From an uncultured Oscillibacter sp. (GTDB taxonomy: Bacteria; Bacillota; Clostridia; Oscillospirales; Oscillospiraceae), in the NCBI GenBank assembly GCA_900770295.1, contig CAAGJQ010000040.1:1-17313 (forward strand): DNA of 17,313 nt, read 5' to 3'. This document shows positions 1 through 7,782 of this stretch, piece by piece. Each line of letters opens with the position of its first letter. Within the stretch, counting starts at the first letter, position 1. The notes below the pieces were generated by a model. That model had not been told where the DNA came from. It saw only the letters and a list, made by a program, of their open reading frames with translations, and made no database searches. A program made the translations under genes and the position numbers.

Positions 1-2
1 AT

Positions 3-1550
3 TGCGCCATCGGCGCTGACGCCGCCAAGCTGGTCCTGATGGGCCTGAAAGGCTTCCGGGATGACTATGAGGAGCACATCCTCCATCACCGGTGCCTGGG
101 CAGCCTGAAGAACCCGGTGCCCTGCGTGGCCCTGTGCCCCGCCGGCGTGGATATCCCCGGCTACATCTCCCTGGTGAACGAGGGCCGCTGCGCCGACGCC
201 GTGCGGCTCATCCGCAAGGACAATCCCTTCCCCACCGCCTGCGCCTACATCTGCGAGCATCCCTGCGAGGCCCGCTGCCGCCGGAACATGGTGGACGATG
301 CCGTGAACATCCGGGGGCTCAAGCGCTACGCCGTGGACCACGCGGGCAATGTGCCCCAGCCCAAAAAGGCCCCCGCCACCGGCAAGTCCGTGGCCATCAT
401 CGGCGGCGGCCCCGGCGGCCTGTCCGCCGCCTACTACCTGGCACTCATGGGCCATAAGGTCACGGTCTACGAAAAGCAGAAGCACCTGGGCGGCATGATG
501 CGCTACGGCATCCCCAGCTACCGCCTGCCCCGGCAGAAGCTGGACAGTGAGATCGCCTCCATCCTGTCCCTGGGCATCGAGGTCCACACGGAGGTGGACG
601 TGGGCACGGACATCACCTTCGATGACCTGAAGCAGGAATACGACTGCCTGTACCTGTCCATCGGCGCCCACACGGATAAAAAGACCGGCATCGAGGGCGA
701 GGACAGCGAGGGCGTCATCTCCGCCGTGGAGCTGCTGCGGGGCATCGGCGATGACGAGATGCCGGACTTCACCGGCCAGAACGTGGCGGTCATCGGCGGC
801 GGCAACGTGGCCATGGACGTCACCCGCAGCGCTATCCGGCTGGGCGCCGCCAAGGTCACCTGCGTCTACCGCCGCCGTCAGGAGGACATGACGGCTCAGC
901 AGGAGGAGGTGGAGGGCGCCATCGCCGAGGGCGCCGAGGTCCTGACCCTCCACGCGCCGCTGAAGATCGAGGCCAATGAGGCCGGCCATGCGGTGGCCCT
1001 GTGGGCCCAGCCCCAGATCATCGGCGAGATCGACAGGCAGGGCCGTCCCCGGCCCAACACCGCCGCCGTGGAGCCCCTGCGCATTCCGGCGGACACCATC
1101 ATCGTGGCCATCGGCCAGGGCATCGAGACCCACGGCTTTGAGCAGGCCGGCATCCAGATTCAGCGGGGCGGCACGCTGCTGGCGGACTCCAGCACCCAGC
1201 TGCCGGACATGGAGGGCGTGTTCGCCGGCGGCGACTGCGTCACCGGCCCCGCCACCGTTATCCGGGCCATCGCGGCCGGCAAGGCGGCGGCCGCCAACAT
1301 CGACGAGTATCTGGGCTTCCACCACGAGATCAAGTCCGAGGTCACAGTCCCCACGCCCCGCTGCACGGACCTGCGGCCCCGGGGCCGGGTGGACGCCACG
1401 GAGCGGGACGCCTGCGAGCGCAAGGGCGACTTCCAGTGCATCGAGTGCACCATGACGGACGAGGAATCCGCCCAGGAGTCCTCCCGCTGCCTGCGGTGCG
1501 ACCGGTTCGGCTACGGAAACTTCAAGGGAGGACGTGTGGAGAAATGGTAA
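3..1550 (+). CDS. NuoF-like/GltD-like flavoprotein, 3' part of gene (hydrogenase-partner diaphorase)
   Basis: The gene is cut by the left edge; the frame is open from base 3, upstream of the first ATG at 39. The first visible residues (CAIG, then FRDDYEEHI) resemble the tail of the NuoF/HydB iron-sulfur domain. After them comes a Cys-rich Fer4_20-type segment (about 95-290) and then a GltD/NfnB-like oxidoreductase. That part has an FAD-binding GGGPGG (about 405-425), an NAD(P)-binding VIGGGNVAMD (about 789-818), and a C-terminal FAD motif AGGDCVTGPATV near 1220-1260. A short Cys tail ends in SSRCLRCDRFG. By family knowledge such proteins pass electrons between NAD(P)H, flavin and iron-sulfur clusters in the cytoplasm. 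The stop codon overlaps the start of the hydrogenase gene, so the two products are probably partners. Calling the whole protein a NuoF-GltD fusion is inference, because the N-terminal FMN/NADH domain lies outside the window. A stand-alone GltD-like protein is less likely, since the frame has no start near its beginning. Confidence 0.85.
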   Translation, partial: CAIGADAAKLVLMGLKGFRDDYEEHILHHRCLGSLKNPVPCVALCPAGVDIPGYISLVNEGRCADAVRLIRKDNPFPTACAYICEHPCEARCRRNMVDDAVNIRGLKRYAVDHAGNVPQPKKAPATGKSVAIIGGGPGGLSAAYYLALMGHKVTVYEKQKHLGGMMRYGIPSYRLPRQKLDSEIASILSLGIEVHTEVDVGTDITFDDLKQEYDCLYLSIGAHTDKKTGIEGEDSEGVISAVELLRGIGDDEMPDFTGQNVAVIGGGNVAMDVTRSAIRLGAAKVTCVYRRRQEDMTAQQEEVEGAIAEGAEVLTLHAPLKIEANEAGHAVALWAQPQIIGEIDRQGRPRPNTAAVEPLRIPADTIIVAIGQGIETHGFEQAGIQIQRGGTLLADSSTQLPDMEGVFAGGDCVTGPATVIRAIAAGKAAAANIDEYLGFHHEIKSEVTVPTPRCTDLRPRGRVDATERDACERKGDFQCIECTMTDEESAQESSRCLRCDRFGYGNFKGGRVEKW

Positions 1551-3286
1551 ACTTCAAAATGAATGACCGGGAGCTGTCTGTCTCCAACGGCACCACCATC
1601 CTGAAAGCCGCCGAGCAGGCCGGCATCCCCATCCCCCACCTGTGCTATCTGAAGGACATCAACGAGATCGCCGCCTGCCGGATGTGCATGGTGGAGGTGG
1701 AGGGCACCAACCGTCTGGTCCCCGCCTGCAACACCGAGGTGGCCGAGGGCATGGTCATCCACACCAACTCCCCCCGGGTCCGGCAGGCCCGCAAGACCAA
1801 CCTGCGGCTGATTTTGTCCCAGCACAACTCCAACTGCACGGTCTGCGTCCGCAGCGGCAGCTGCGAGCTGCAAAGACTCTCCCACGACCTGAACATCCAC
1901 TACCAGCCCTATCAGGTCTGCCCGGAGCGGTCCAACGTGGACCTGAGCACTCCCATCGTCCGGGAGGCCAGCAAGTGCATCAAGTGCATGCGCTGCGTCC
2001 AGGTCTGCGACAAGATCCAGGGCATGCACATCTGGGACGTGGCGGGCACCGGCTCCCGCACCACGGTGGACGTCAGCTACAACCGGTATCTGAAAAACAC
2101 CGCCTGCACCTTCTGCGGCCAGTGCGTCACCCACTGCCCCACCGGCGCCCTGACGGTCCGGGACGACACCAACAGAGTCCTGCGTGCTCTGGCGGACCCG
2201 GAAATCACTACGGTCGTTCAGGTAGCGCCGGCAGTCCGGGTGGCCTGGGCGGAGGCCTTCGGCCTGTCTCCCCGGCAGGCCACCACCGGCCGCATGGTGG
2301 CGGCCCTAAAGCGCATCGGCTTTGACTACGTGTTCGACACCAACTTCGCCGCCGACCTGACCATCATGGAGGAGGGCAGCGAGTTCATCCAGCGGTTCAC
2401 CCACCGGGGCAAGTACCGCTGGCCCATGTTCACCTCCTGCTGCCCGGGCTGGGTGCGGTTCCTCAAGACTCAGTACCCGTCCTACACGGAGAATCTGTCC
2501 ACCGCCAAGTCCCCCCAGCAGATGTTCGGCGCTGTGGCCAAGAGCTACTTTGCCGACAGGAAGGGCATCAATCCTCAGAAGCTGTTCGTGACCTCCATCA
2601 TGCCCTGCTCCGCCAAGAAGGCGGAGGCGGAGCTGCCCACCATGCGGAACGCCTTCGGCGACCCGGATGTGGACGCCGTGCTGACCACCCGGGAGATGTG
2701 CCGCCTGTTCCGCAGCGACTGCATCGTGCCCGCAGACCTGGAGGAGGCGACGTTCGACAGCCCCCTGGGCAGCGGCACCGGCGCGGCGGTGATCTTCGGC
2801 ACCACCGGCGGCGTCATGGACGCGGCGCTGCGCAGCGCCTACTATCTGGTGACCGGCAAGAATCCGGACCCGGACGCATTCACGGAGGTCCGGGGCAGCA
2901 AGCCCTGGAAGGAAGCCTCGTTTGACATCCCGGGTGCCGGAAAGGTCCGGGTGGCGGTGGTCAGCGGTCTTGCCAACACCCGCAAGCTGATGGAGGCCGT
3001 GGACAGCGGCGAGGCGGACTACGACTTTGTGGAGGTCATGGCCTGTCCCGGCGGCTGCGCCGGAGGCGGCGGCCAGCCCATCCACGAGGGCGTGGAGATG
3101 GCCTCCTCCCGGGGCAGCCAGCTCTGGAAGCTGGACGCCAGGTCCCCCATTCGCTTCTCCCACGAGAATCCGGATGTCCAGGAGCTGTATCACACCTATC
3201 TCAAGAAGCCCCTGGGCGAGAAATCCCACCACCTGCTCCACACGGACCATGACGCCTGGGAGGCGCTGCCCGGCAAGGAGCGCTGA
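1544..3286 (+). CDS. hydA: [FeFe] hydrogenase catalytic subunit (HydA/CpI type)
   Basis: Catalyses H2 formation or oxidation in the cytoplasm. The product has 580 residues, close to the clostridial CpI enzyme. Cluster ligands in order: N-terminal [2Fe-2S] Cys34, 45, 48 and 62; a His-ligated [4Fe-4S] with His94, Cys98, 101 and 107; two ferredoxin-like [4Fe-4S] sites, CIKCMRCVQVC (145-155) and CTFCGQCVTHC (188-198). All three H-cluster signatures are intact: TSCCPGW (Cys299/300), MPCSAKKAE (Cys355) and MACPGGCAGGGGQP (Cys501/505). I chose ATG 1544 because the [2Fe-2S] domain begins there and GGGAGG and GGAG lie just upstream. It overlaps the preceding stop by 7 bases, which suggests translational coupling. 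With the NuoF/GltD-like neighbour it fits a multi-subunit NAD(P)H- and ferredoxin-linked, electron-bifurcating-type hydrogenase. Which nucleotide it uses cannot be told from the sequence. A NuoE-like subunit would be expected upstream of the window. Confidence 0.95.
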   Translation: MVNFKMNDRELSVSNGTTILKAAEQAGIPIPHLCYLKDINEIAACRMCMVEVEGTNRLVPACNTEVAEGMVIHTNSPRVRQARKTNLRLILSQHNSNCTVCVRSGSCELQRLSHDLNIHYQPYQVCPERSNVDLSTPIVREASKCIKCMRCVQVCDKIQGMHIWDVAGTGSRTTVDVSYNRYLKNTACTFCGQCVTHCPTGALTVRDDTNRVLRALADPEITTVVQVAPAVRVAWAEAFGLSPRQATTGRMVAALKRIGFDYVFDTNFAADLTIMEEGSEFIQRFTHRGKYRWPMFTSCCPGWVRFLKTQYPSYTENLSTAKSPQQMFGAVAKSYFADRKGINPQKLFVTSIMPCSAKKAEAELPTMRNAFGDPDVDAVLTTREMCRLFRSDCIVPADLEEATFDSPLGSGTGAAVIFGTTGGVMDAALRSAYYLVTGKNPDPDAFTEVRGSKPWKEASFDIPGAGKVRVAVVSGLANTRKLMEAVDSGEADYDFVEVMACPGGCAGGGGQPIHEGVEMASSRGSQLWKLDARSPIRFSHENPDVQELYHTYLKKPLGEKSHHLLHTDHDAWEALPGKER

Positions 3287-3317
3287 ACCCACGTTTCCGG
3301 TCTGCCCTTACATCACA

Positions 3318-3361
3318 AAAAGCACCCGGCTTTGCGGCAAAGTGCAAAGCCGGGTGCTTTT
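3318..3361 (+). terminator. Strong hairpin terminator after hydA, probably bidirectional
   Basis: There are 18-base perfect inverted arms (3318-3335 and 3344-3361) around an 8-base loop. The right arm ends in a T run, and the left arm is preceded by an A run that reads as a T tract on the other strand. It lies between hydA and the convergent lipoprotein gene and could end transcription from both. A second small GC hairpin (3394-3410, CTGCTC/GAGCAG) followed by a T run at 3418-3423 lies between it and the lipoprotein stop codon. Confidence 0.9.
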
Positions 3362-3430
3362 ATAGCTGCCGTGGAATTCAGGCGCTTGCGCTCCTGCTCT
3401 CCGGGAGCAGTCACAGATTTTTTAAGGAGG

Positions 3431-5380
3431 TCACGTGCCCTCTTCCTCCGGAGCCGGGCGGGGCGGGGCGCCGTCTTCCGCCGGGAAGTCACCCCTGTTT
3501 CCGCGGCCGCCCTCCATGGGGGCTCTTCCCTCCCCCATCTGACCGCCGTCCACGAAGTCCTTTCCACCGCCCATGGCGCCCTTTCCGCCGTCCATAAAGC
3601 TCTTTCCTCCGCCCATTCCGGCGTCGCCATAGCTGGTCAGCATATCCGTAAGGGTCAGGGCCGTCAGCTCTGTTCCGCCGCTGTATGTGCCGCCGGAGCA
3701 GAGTCCGTACATCTCACCGCCGGTATAGTCCCCGCCGTAGGAAACGGTATAAGTCCCCCCCTGCTCCAGATCAGGAGAACTGAACAGCAGCGTGGCGGCG
3801 GGAGCGGCCAGCCGGAACACAAAGCTCCGGTCCTGCCCCGACAGCTCCACGCAGGTCCCGGCTTCCAGGGTGGTCCCGAAGTTGATGCTGACCGTACACT
3901 GGGCAGGGTCCCTGGGCGTGCCTGTCATTCTTCCTGCGTCACAGGCCAGCAGGGTGCCGCCCTCCAGCGCAAGGCCGCTGTCGCTGTCCAGGGCGCCGTC
4001 GCCGTTTCCGGTGCTGAATACCTGCACGGTGCCGCCCGTCATGGAAATAGAGCCGTTGCTGTCCAGGCCGTCGCCTCCCGCGTTTACAAACAGGTCGCCG
4101 CCGGAGATGGTCAGGGTATGGCTGCTTCCCGCCACGGGAAAGTCGTTCCCCATGCCCCGGCCGCCGAAGCCGCTGCCGTCCATGCCGCCGGCGGCGTTGA
4201 CGCCGTCATCGGAGGCGGTCAGCTGAATGGTTCCGCCGGAGATGGCGATATCAGAGCCCTCCAGGCCCTCGTAAGAGGTCAGGATGTCCATGGTGCCGCC
4301 GCTGACCGTCAGGGTCTCGTCCGCATGGAACGCGTCATCGCCGGTGGAGACGGTATAAACGCCGCTGGAGACGGTCAGATCTCCGTTGGTATGGAACGCG
4401 TCGTCGGAGCAGTCCATGGTATAGATGCCGCTGGAAAGGACCAACTCCGTGCCCGCCTTGATGCCCTTGGCGCTTGCGTCCTCCTCCAGCGCGGCGGTGT
4501 TTCCGCCGCCGGTGGTGATGGTATAGTCGCCGCTGCAGACCGTGGCTCCGGTCTCAGCCTGGATGCCGTCCTCTCCGGCGGTGAGCCGCAGGGTGGAGTT
4601 GGACACGCTGACCCAGCCCAGGGACGTATCCGTGTCGTTGGTGGAACGGACGGCGTCTCCGCCGCAGGTCACGGTGACGGAGGCGCTGTCGATGGTATTG
4701 GAGTCCTTGCCGTTGATGCCGTGGTTGACAGCGGTGACATCCAGGGTCAGGTCGTAAACGGCCAGTGTGTCCTTGGAGGTAATGGCGTTGTTGTAATTCG
4801 CCGTCACCGTCAGGCTGCCCGCCCCCTCCATCACCAGGTCCGCCTTGCTGTACAGGCAGGCGTTGGGCTCCTCCTCTTCAGCGGAGGACAGGCTGTCCGC
4901 GAAGGTGTAGGACGCTCCGTCGGTCAGGGCGTTTTCCGTGTGTTCCACCAGATGCACGGTGGCGGTGCCCGCTTTGTAGATGTAGAGAGGACTGCCGTAG
5001 GAGCAGGTGATGTCCGCCCCGTTCAGGGCCACCGTCACATCCTGGCCCGGGGCGTTGACAAGGATGCGTCCGTCATCCAGCGTTCCGCTGACATCATAGA
5101 CGCCGCCGGCGGTGATGGTGACCACGCCGCCGTCAGCCTGGGCCCCGGTTCCCTCCACAGACGCCGTACCGCCGGACAGGGTGATAACAGTGGCGGAGGA
5201 CAGGTCAATGACCGCGGGGCTGCGGGGTTCGGCGCTGTCAGAGCCGGACAGAGACAGTGTCTGCACGGCCTCACCCGCGGATATTTCCGCCGTTTCGCCG
5301 GACTGGCCGCAGCCGGAGAGCAGGCCCAGCATCAGGGCCGCCGAGAGGGCGGGCGCCATCCATTTCTGATATCCACGCAA
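3431..5380 (-). CDS. Surface lipoprotein with repetitive beta-helix, carbohydrate-binding domain (DUF4353/Cthe_2159-like)
   Basis: The start is inferred to be TTG at 5380, because AGGAGG sits 7 bases upstream of it; the next ATG (5359) and the far upstream ATG (5452) lack such a site. The product has 649 residues. It opens with a charged then hydrophobic signal peptide ending in LLSGC, so Cys24 would be lipidated and the protein exported. The body is a long run of short Gly/Asp/Ser/Thr-rich repeats such as GEDGIQAE, SDDAFHTNGD, GDDAFHADE, SDDGVNAAGG and GGDGLDSNGS, separated by strand-like SGGTxxIT stretches. This pattern matches the acidic, calcium-binding parallel beta-helix of Cthe_2159-type proteins, known for binding acidic polysaccharide. 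The last 70 or so residues are a low-complexity Gly/Met/Lys tail (MGGGKSFMDGGKGAMGGGK) ending in Pro/Glu. It is divergent from the VTC gene, an arrangement that suggests shared control. The ligand is not known. Confidence 0.8.
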   Translation of the reverse strand: MRGYQKWMAPALSAALMLGLLSGCGQSGETAEISAGEAVQTLSLSGSDSAEPRSPAVIDLSSATVITLSGGTASVEGTGAQADGGVVTITAGGVYDVSGTLDDGRILVNAPGQDVTVALNGADITCSYGSPLYIYKAGTATVHLVEHTENALTDGASYTFADSLSSAEEEEPNACLYSKADLVMEGAGSLTVTANYNNAITSKDTLAVYDLTLDVTAVNHGINGKDSNTIDSASVTVTCGGDAVRSTNDTDTSLGWVSVSNSTLRLTAGEDGIQAETGATVCSGDYTITTGGGNTAALEEDASAKGIKAGTELVLSSGIYTMDCSDDAFHTNGDLTVSSGVYTVSTGDDAFHADETLTVSGGTMDILTSYEGLEGSDIAISGGTIQLTASDDGVNAAGGMDGSGFGGRGMGNDFPVAGSSHTLTISGGDLFVNAGGDGLDSNGSISMTGGTVQVFSTGNGDGALDSDSGLALEGGTLLACDAGRMTGTPRDPAQCTVSINFGTTLEAGTCVELSGQDRSFVFRLAAPAATLLFSSPDLEQGGTYTVSYGGDYTGGEMYGLCSGGTYSGGTELTALTLTDMLTSYGDAGMGGGKSFMDGGKGAMGGGKDFVDGGQMGEGRAPMEGGRGNRGDFPAEDGAPPRPAPEEEGT

Positions 5381-5499
5381 AAGAATTACCTCCTGATTGT
5401 CAAATTCACAGAGCTTCCGATTTCCCGTGAGGGGAATCTGCTCTCTATTCAAACGCGGAAACCTAAAGCGGAATTAAAGGACAAGCACACATCCATGGC

Positions 5500-5528
5500 T
5501 TTACAAAAAGTTCACGGTTCCTTTTCAA
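5500..5528 (-). promoter_or_regulatory. Candidate sigma-A promoter for the lipoprotein gene
   Basis: On the minus strand TTGAAA (5523-5528) is followed after 17 bases by TGTAAA (5500-5505). This is a fair -35 but only a moderate -10, giving a leader of about 110 bases. It lies in the 212-base divergent gap 5381-5592, where I see no other convincing promoter, including none for the rightward VTC gene. Confidence 0.3.
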
Positions 5529-5592
5529 GCCTTTAACTTCCCTTTAGGATGGCGTACCATGATGGGCACAGACGAGATGAGGAGGCTGACAC

Positions 5593-6375
5593 ATGGCGAA
5601 ACAGATCCAGCAGAGCTTCAAGCGTTTTGAAAAGAAATATCTTCTGACGCCCGCCCAATACGATGCGCTGCTTGACGGACTGCGCCCCTACATGCAGGCG
5701 GACCAGTACGGCCGCTACACCATCTGCAACATCTACTACGACACCGACAATTTTCAGCTGATCCGCACCTCTCTGGAGAGTCCCATCTACAAGGAAAAGC
5801 TCCGGCTGCGCAGCTACGGCGTCCCCACGGACGGTCAGCAGGTGTTTGTGGAGATCAAGAAGAAGTTCGATCACGTGGTCTACAAGCGGCGGACGGTGCT
5901 GCCCTGCGCCGAGGCGGCGGCGTACCTGGCCGGACAGACGCGTCCCCGGGCAGAGGACCAGATCTGCCGCGAGATCGACTGGTTCCTCAAGACCTATCAG
6001 CCCAGCCCCCGGGTGTTCATCGCCTACGACCGCACCGCTCTGGCCGGGATCGAAAACAGGGACCTGAGGGTGACCTTTGACACCAATCTCCGCTGGCGGG
6101 AGGAGGAGCTGGACCTGCGCCGGGGAGACCACGGCGCGCCGCTTCTGCCCGGAGACCGGATCCTGATGGAGATCAAGATCCCCGGCACGGCGCCGGTGTG
6201 GCTGGGACACCTGCTCAGTGAAAGCGGGGTGTTTCCCACATCGTTTTCCAAATACGGCACCTGCTACCGGCAGAATCTCCTGGAGCGCGCGGTCCCGGAG
6301 TGCGGTTACGAAACGCGCAGAAGCGGGACGTCCCATCCGTCCGAATCCATGAAGGAGGCTTTTTTCAGTGCTTGA
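5593..6375 (+). CDS. VTC-domain polyphosphate polymerase
   Basis: A 260-residue single-domain protein. By family (VTC domain, triphosphate-tunnel fold) it would make inorganic polyphosphate from nucleoside triphosphate inside a tunnel lined by basic residues, with acidic residues holding metal. Visible family features are FKRFEKKYLL (9-18), IYYDT (47-51), KEKLRLRSYG (67-76), VEIKKKFDHVVYKRR (86-100), YDRTA (145-149), LMEIKIPG (191-198) and the closing SKYGTCYR (219-226). It has neither an SPX domain nor membrane segments, unlike the yeast VTC subunits, so regulation and membrane coupling must come from elsewhere. GAGGAGG lies about 8 bases before the ATG. Its end overlaps the start of the DUF4956 gene by 8 bases, so the two are probably co-translated. 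Polymerase activity is known for some family members only; it is inferred here. Confidence 0.88.
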   Translation: MAKQIQQSFKRFEKKYLLTPAQYDALLDGLRPYMQADQYGRYTICNIYYDTDNFQLIRTSLESPIYKEKLRLRSYGVPTDGQQVFVEIKKKFDHVVYKRRTVLPCAEAAAYLAGQTRPRAEDQICREIDWFLKTYQPSPRVFIAYDRTALAGIENRDLRVTFDTNLRWREEELDLRRGDHGAPLLPGDRILMEIKIPGTAPVWLGHLLSESGVFPTSFSKYGTCYRQNLLERAVPECGYETRRSGTSHPSESMKEAFFSA

Positions 6376-7030
6376 CTCAATCATTCAGACGCAGATCACC
6401 GCCCAGGTGTTCGCCCTCTGCACCGCCGCATCCCTGGCCCTCGGCCTGGGGACCGCGCTGCTGTGCATGTACAAAAGCCGCTATACCCAGAGCTTCATCA
6501 TCACGCTGGCCATGCTCCCCGCCGTGGTCCAGGTGGTCATCATGCTGGTCAACGGCAACATCGGCGCCGGTGTGGCCGTGGCCGGCACCTTCAGTCTGGT
6601 GCGGTTCCGCTCCGCCCCGGGCACAGCCCGTGAGATCGGCATGATCTTCCTGGCCATGGCCATCGGCCTTGCCACCGGCATGGGCTATGTGGCGCTGGCG
6701 GTCTTCTTTTTCCTGATCATGGCGCTCTTCGTGCTGGTCCTCACCTCTCTGCACTTCGGCGGCGGAGACGAGCACGAGCGGGAGCTGAAGATCACGATCC
6801 CGGAAACGCTGGACTACGACGGGCTTTTCGATGACCTGTTTGAGAAGTACACCCGGTCCGCCCGGCTGGAGCGTGTGAAAACCACAAATATGGGGACGCT
6901 GTACGAGCTGCACTACCGCGTCGTTCTGAAAACCGAGCGCATCCCCAAGGAGTTTCTGGATGAACTGCGGTGCCGGAACGGCAATCTGAACATCGTATGC
7001 GGCAGGGCCGCCGCAAGGGAGGCCCTTTAA
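6368..7030 (+). CDS. DUF4956 multi-pass membrane protein
   Basis: A 220-residue protein with about four to five hydrophobic segments (roughly 11-34, 42-62, 65-78, 88-104 and 106-129) and a soluble C-terminal domain (130-220). The stretch GTFSLVRFRSAPGTAREIG (73-91) between membrane segments is the family signature. The start is GTG at 6368 with AGGAGG 9 bases upstream; no ATG fits better. DUF4956 genes are repeatedly found beside VTC-domain genes, and the 8-base overlap here fits a tight functional pair. The basic, conserved membrane-embedded signature could contact or pass a polyanion, so the protein may be the membrane partner or channel for the VTC product. That is my inference; no function is established that I can state. 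Confidence 0.88.
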   Translation: MLDSIIQTQITAQVFALCTAASLALGLGTALLCMYKSRYTQSFIITLAMLPAVVQVVIMLVNGNIGAGVAVAGTFSLVRFRSAPGTAREIGMIFLAMAIGLATGMGYVALAVFFFLIMALFVLVLTSLHFGGGDEHERELKITIPETLDYDGLFDDLFEKYTRSARLERVKTTNMGTLYELHYRVVLKTERIPKEFLDELRCRNGNLNIVCGRAAAREAL

Positions 7031-7036
7031 AAAAAC

Positions 7037-7080
7037 AGGGCAGACGCCCGTGAGCATTGCGTTTCACGGACGTCCGCCCT
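7037..7080 (+). terminator. Imperfect hairpin between the DUF4956 and response-regulator genes
   Basis: The arms AGGGCAGACGCCCGTGA (7037-7053) and TCACGGACGTCCGCCCT (7064-7080) pair with two mismatches. The long stem has no T run after it, only ATAATTGGG, so it may attenuate rather than fully stop transcription. It overlaps the candidate promoter for the two-component genes. Confidence 0.55.
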
Positions 7081-7085
7081 ATAAT
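7057..7085 (+). promoter_or_regulatory. Sigma-A-like promoter for the two-component operon
   Basis: TTGCGT (7057-7062), a 17-base spacer and a perfect TATAAT (7080-7085). Transcription would begin near 7092, only about 10 bases before the ATG at 7102, giving an almost leaderless message. The -35 box lies in the loop and right arm of the preceding hairpin. Confidence 0.6.
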
Positions 7086-7101
7086 TGGGTTGGGTGATGG
7101 T

Positions 7102-7782
7102 ATGCGTTTACTGATCGCGGAGGATGAACTGGACCTGTCTGAGGCGCTGACGGTCTTTTTTGAAAAAAATCAATTTACTGTGGATGCCGTCCACGACGGG
7201 TCCGCCGCCTATGACTATGCCTGTACGGGCAGCTATGACGCTGTCATTCTGGACATCATGATGCCCAAGATGGATGGTATTCAGGTCCTGCGGAGGCTGC
7301 GGGAGGACGGCGTCTCCACGCCCATCATGATGCTGACGGCCAAGGCGGAGAAAGATGACCGCATCGTGGGCTTTGACGCCGGGGCGGACGATTACCTGCC
7401 CAAGCCCTTCGCGCCGGACGAGCTTCTCTCCCGGGTGCGGGCCATGCTCCGCCGGAGCGGCGATTACAAGCCGCCGGTCCTGTCCTTTGGGGATCTCACC
7501 ATGGACAGCGGCACGGGAGAGCTCCGCTGCGGGGACGCCTGCGCAAAGCTCAGCGGCCGGGAATACCAGGTGATGGAGCTGTTTCTGCGCTCTCCCAGGA
7601 CCATTTTCTCCGCGGAGCACATCATGGACCGGGTCTGGGGCTGGGACTCCGAGGCGGAGATCAATGTCGTCTGGGTCCACATCTCCAACCTCAGAAAGAA
7701 GATCAAGTCCATCGGCTCCCGCGCGGTGATCCGTGTGACCCGGGGGCTTGGATACTCGCTGGAGGACGGAAATGATTCATAA
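7102..7782 (+). CDS. OmpR/PhoB-family response regulator
   Basis: A 226-residue cytoplasmic transcription regulator. The receiver domain has acidic residues Glu7/Asp8/Glu9, phospho-acceptor Asp51 in AVILDIMMPKMDG, Thr79 in MMLTAK and Lys101 in YLPKPF. The C-terminal winged helix (about 125-222) shows LSGREYQVMELF, the HISNLRKKI recognition-helix region and VIRVTRGLGYSL. I start at ATG 7102 because MRLLIAEDE is the usual receiver start; an upstream ATG at 7057 would run through the hairpin and promoter. No strong Shine-Dalgarno site precedes 7102, only GGGTGATGG. It overlaps the kinase gene by 11 bases, so the two form an operon. Target genes are unknown; the upstream VTC/DUF4956 genes or the promoter at 7057-7085 are plausible. 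Confidence 0.93.
   Translation: MRLLIAEDELDLSEALTVFFEKNQFTVDAVHDGSAAYDYACTGSYDAVILDIMMPKMDGIQVLRRLREDGVSTPIMMLTAKAEKDDRIVGFDAGADDYLPKPFAPDELLSRVRAMLRRSGDYKPPVLSFGDLTMDSGTGELRCGDACAKLSGREYQVMELFLRSPRTIFSAEHIMDRVWGWDSEAEINVVWVHISNLRKKIKSIGSRAVIRVTRGLGYSLEDGNDS

Noticed and set aside
1436..1543. An upstream in-frame extension of the hydrogenase gene.
   Set aside because: It lies inside the preceding gene, adds Arg/Pro-rich sequence foreign to the family, and the [2Fe-2S] domain starts cleanly at ATG 1544.
3332..5536. A 734-codon open frame antisense to the lipoprotein gene, with AAGGAGG before a GTG at 3434.
   Set aside because: It is a shadow of the GC-rich, repetitive lipoprotein gene; its product is low-complexity Gly/Ala/Val/His with no family features, while the minus strand has a signal peptide, a lipobox and a repeat domain.
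7057..7101. An earlier ATG (7057) for the response regulator.
   Set aside because: It would translate through the hairpin and promoter; receiver domains begin at the MRLLIAEDE segment.
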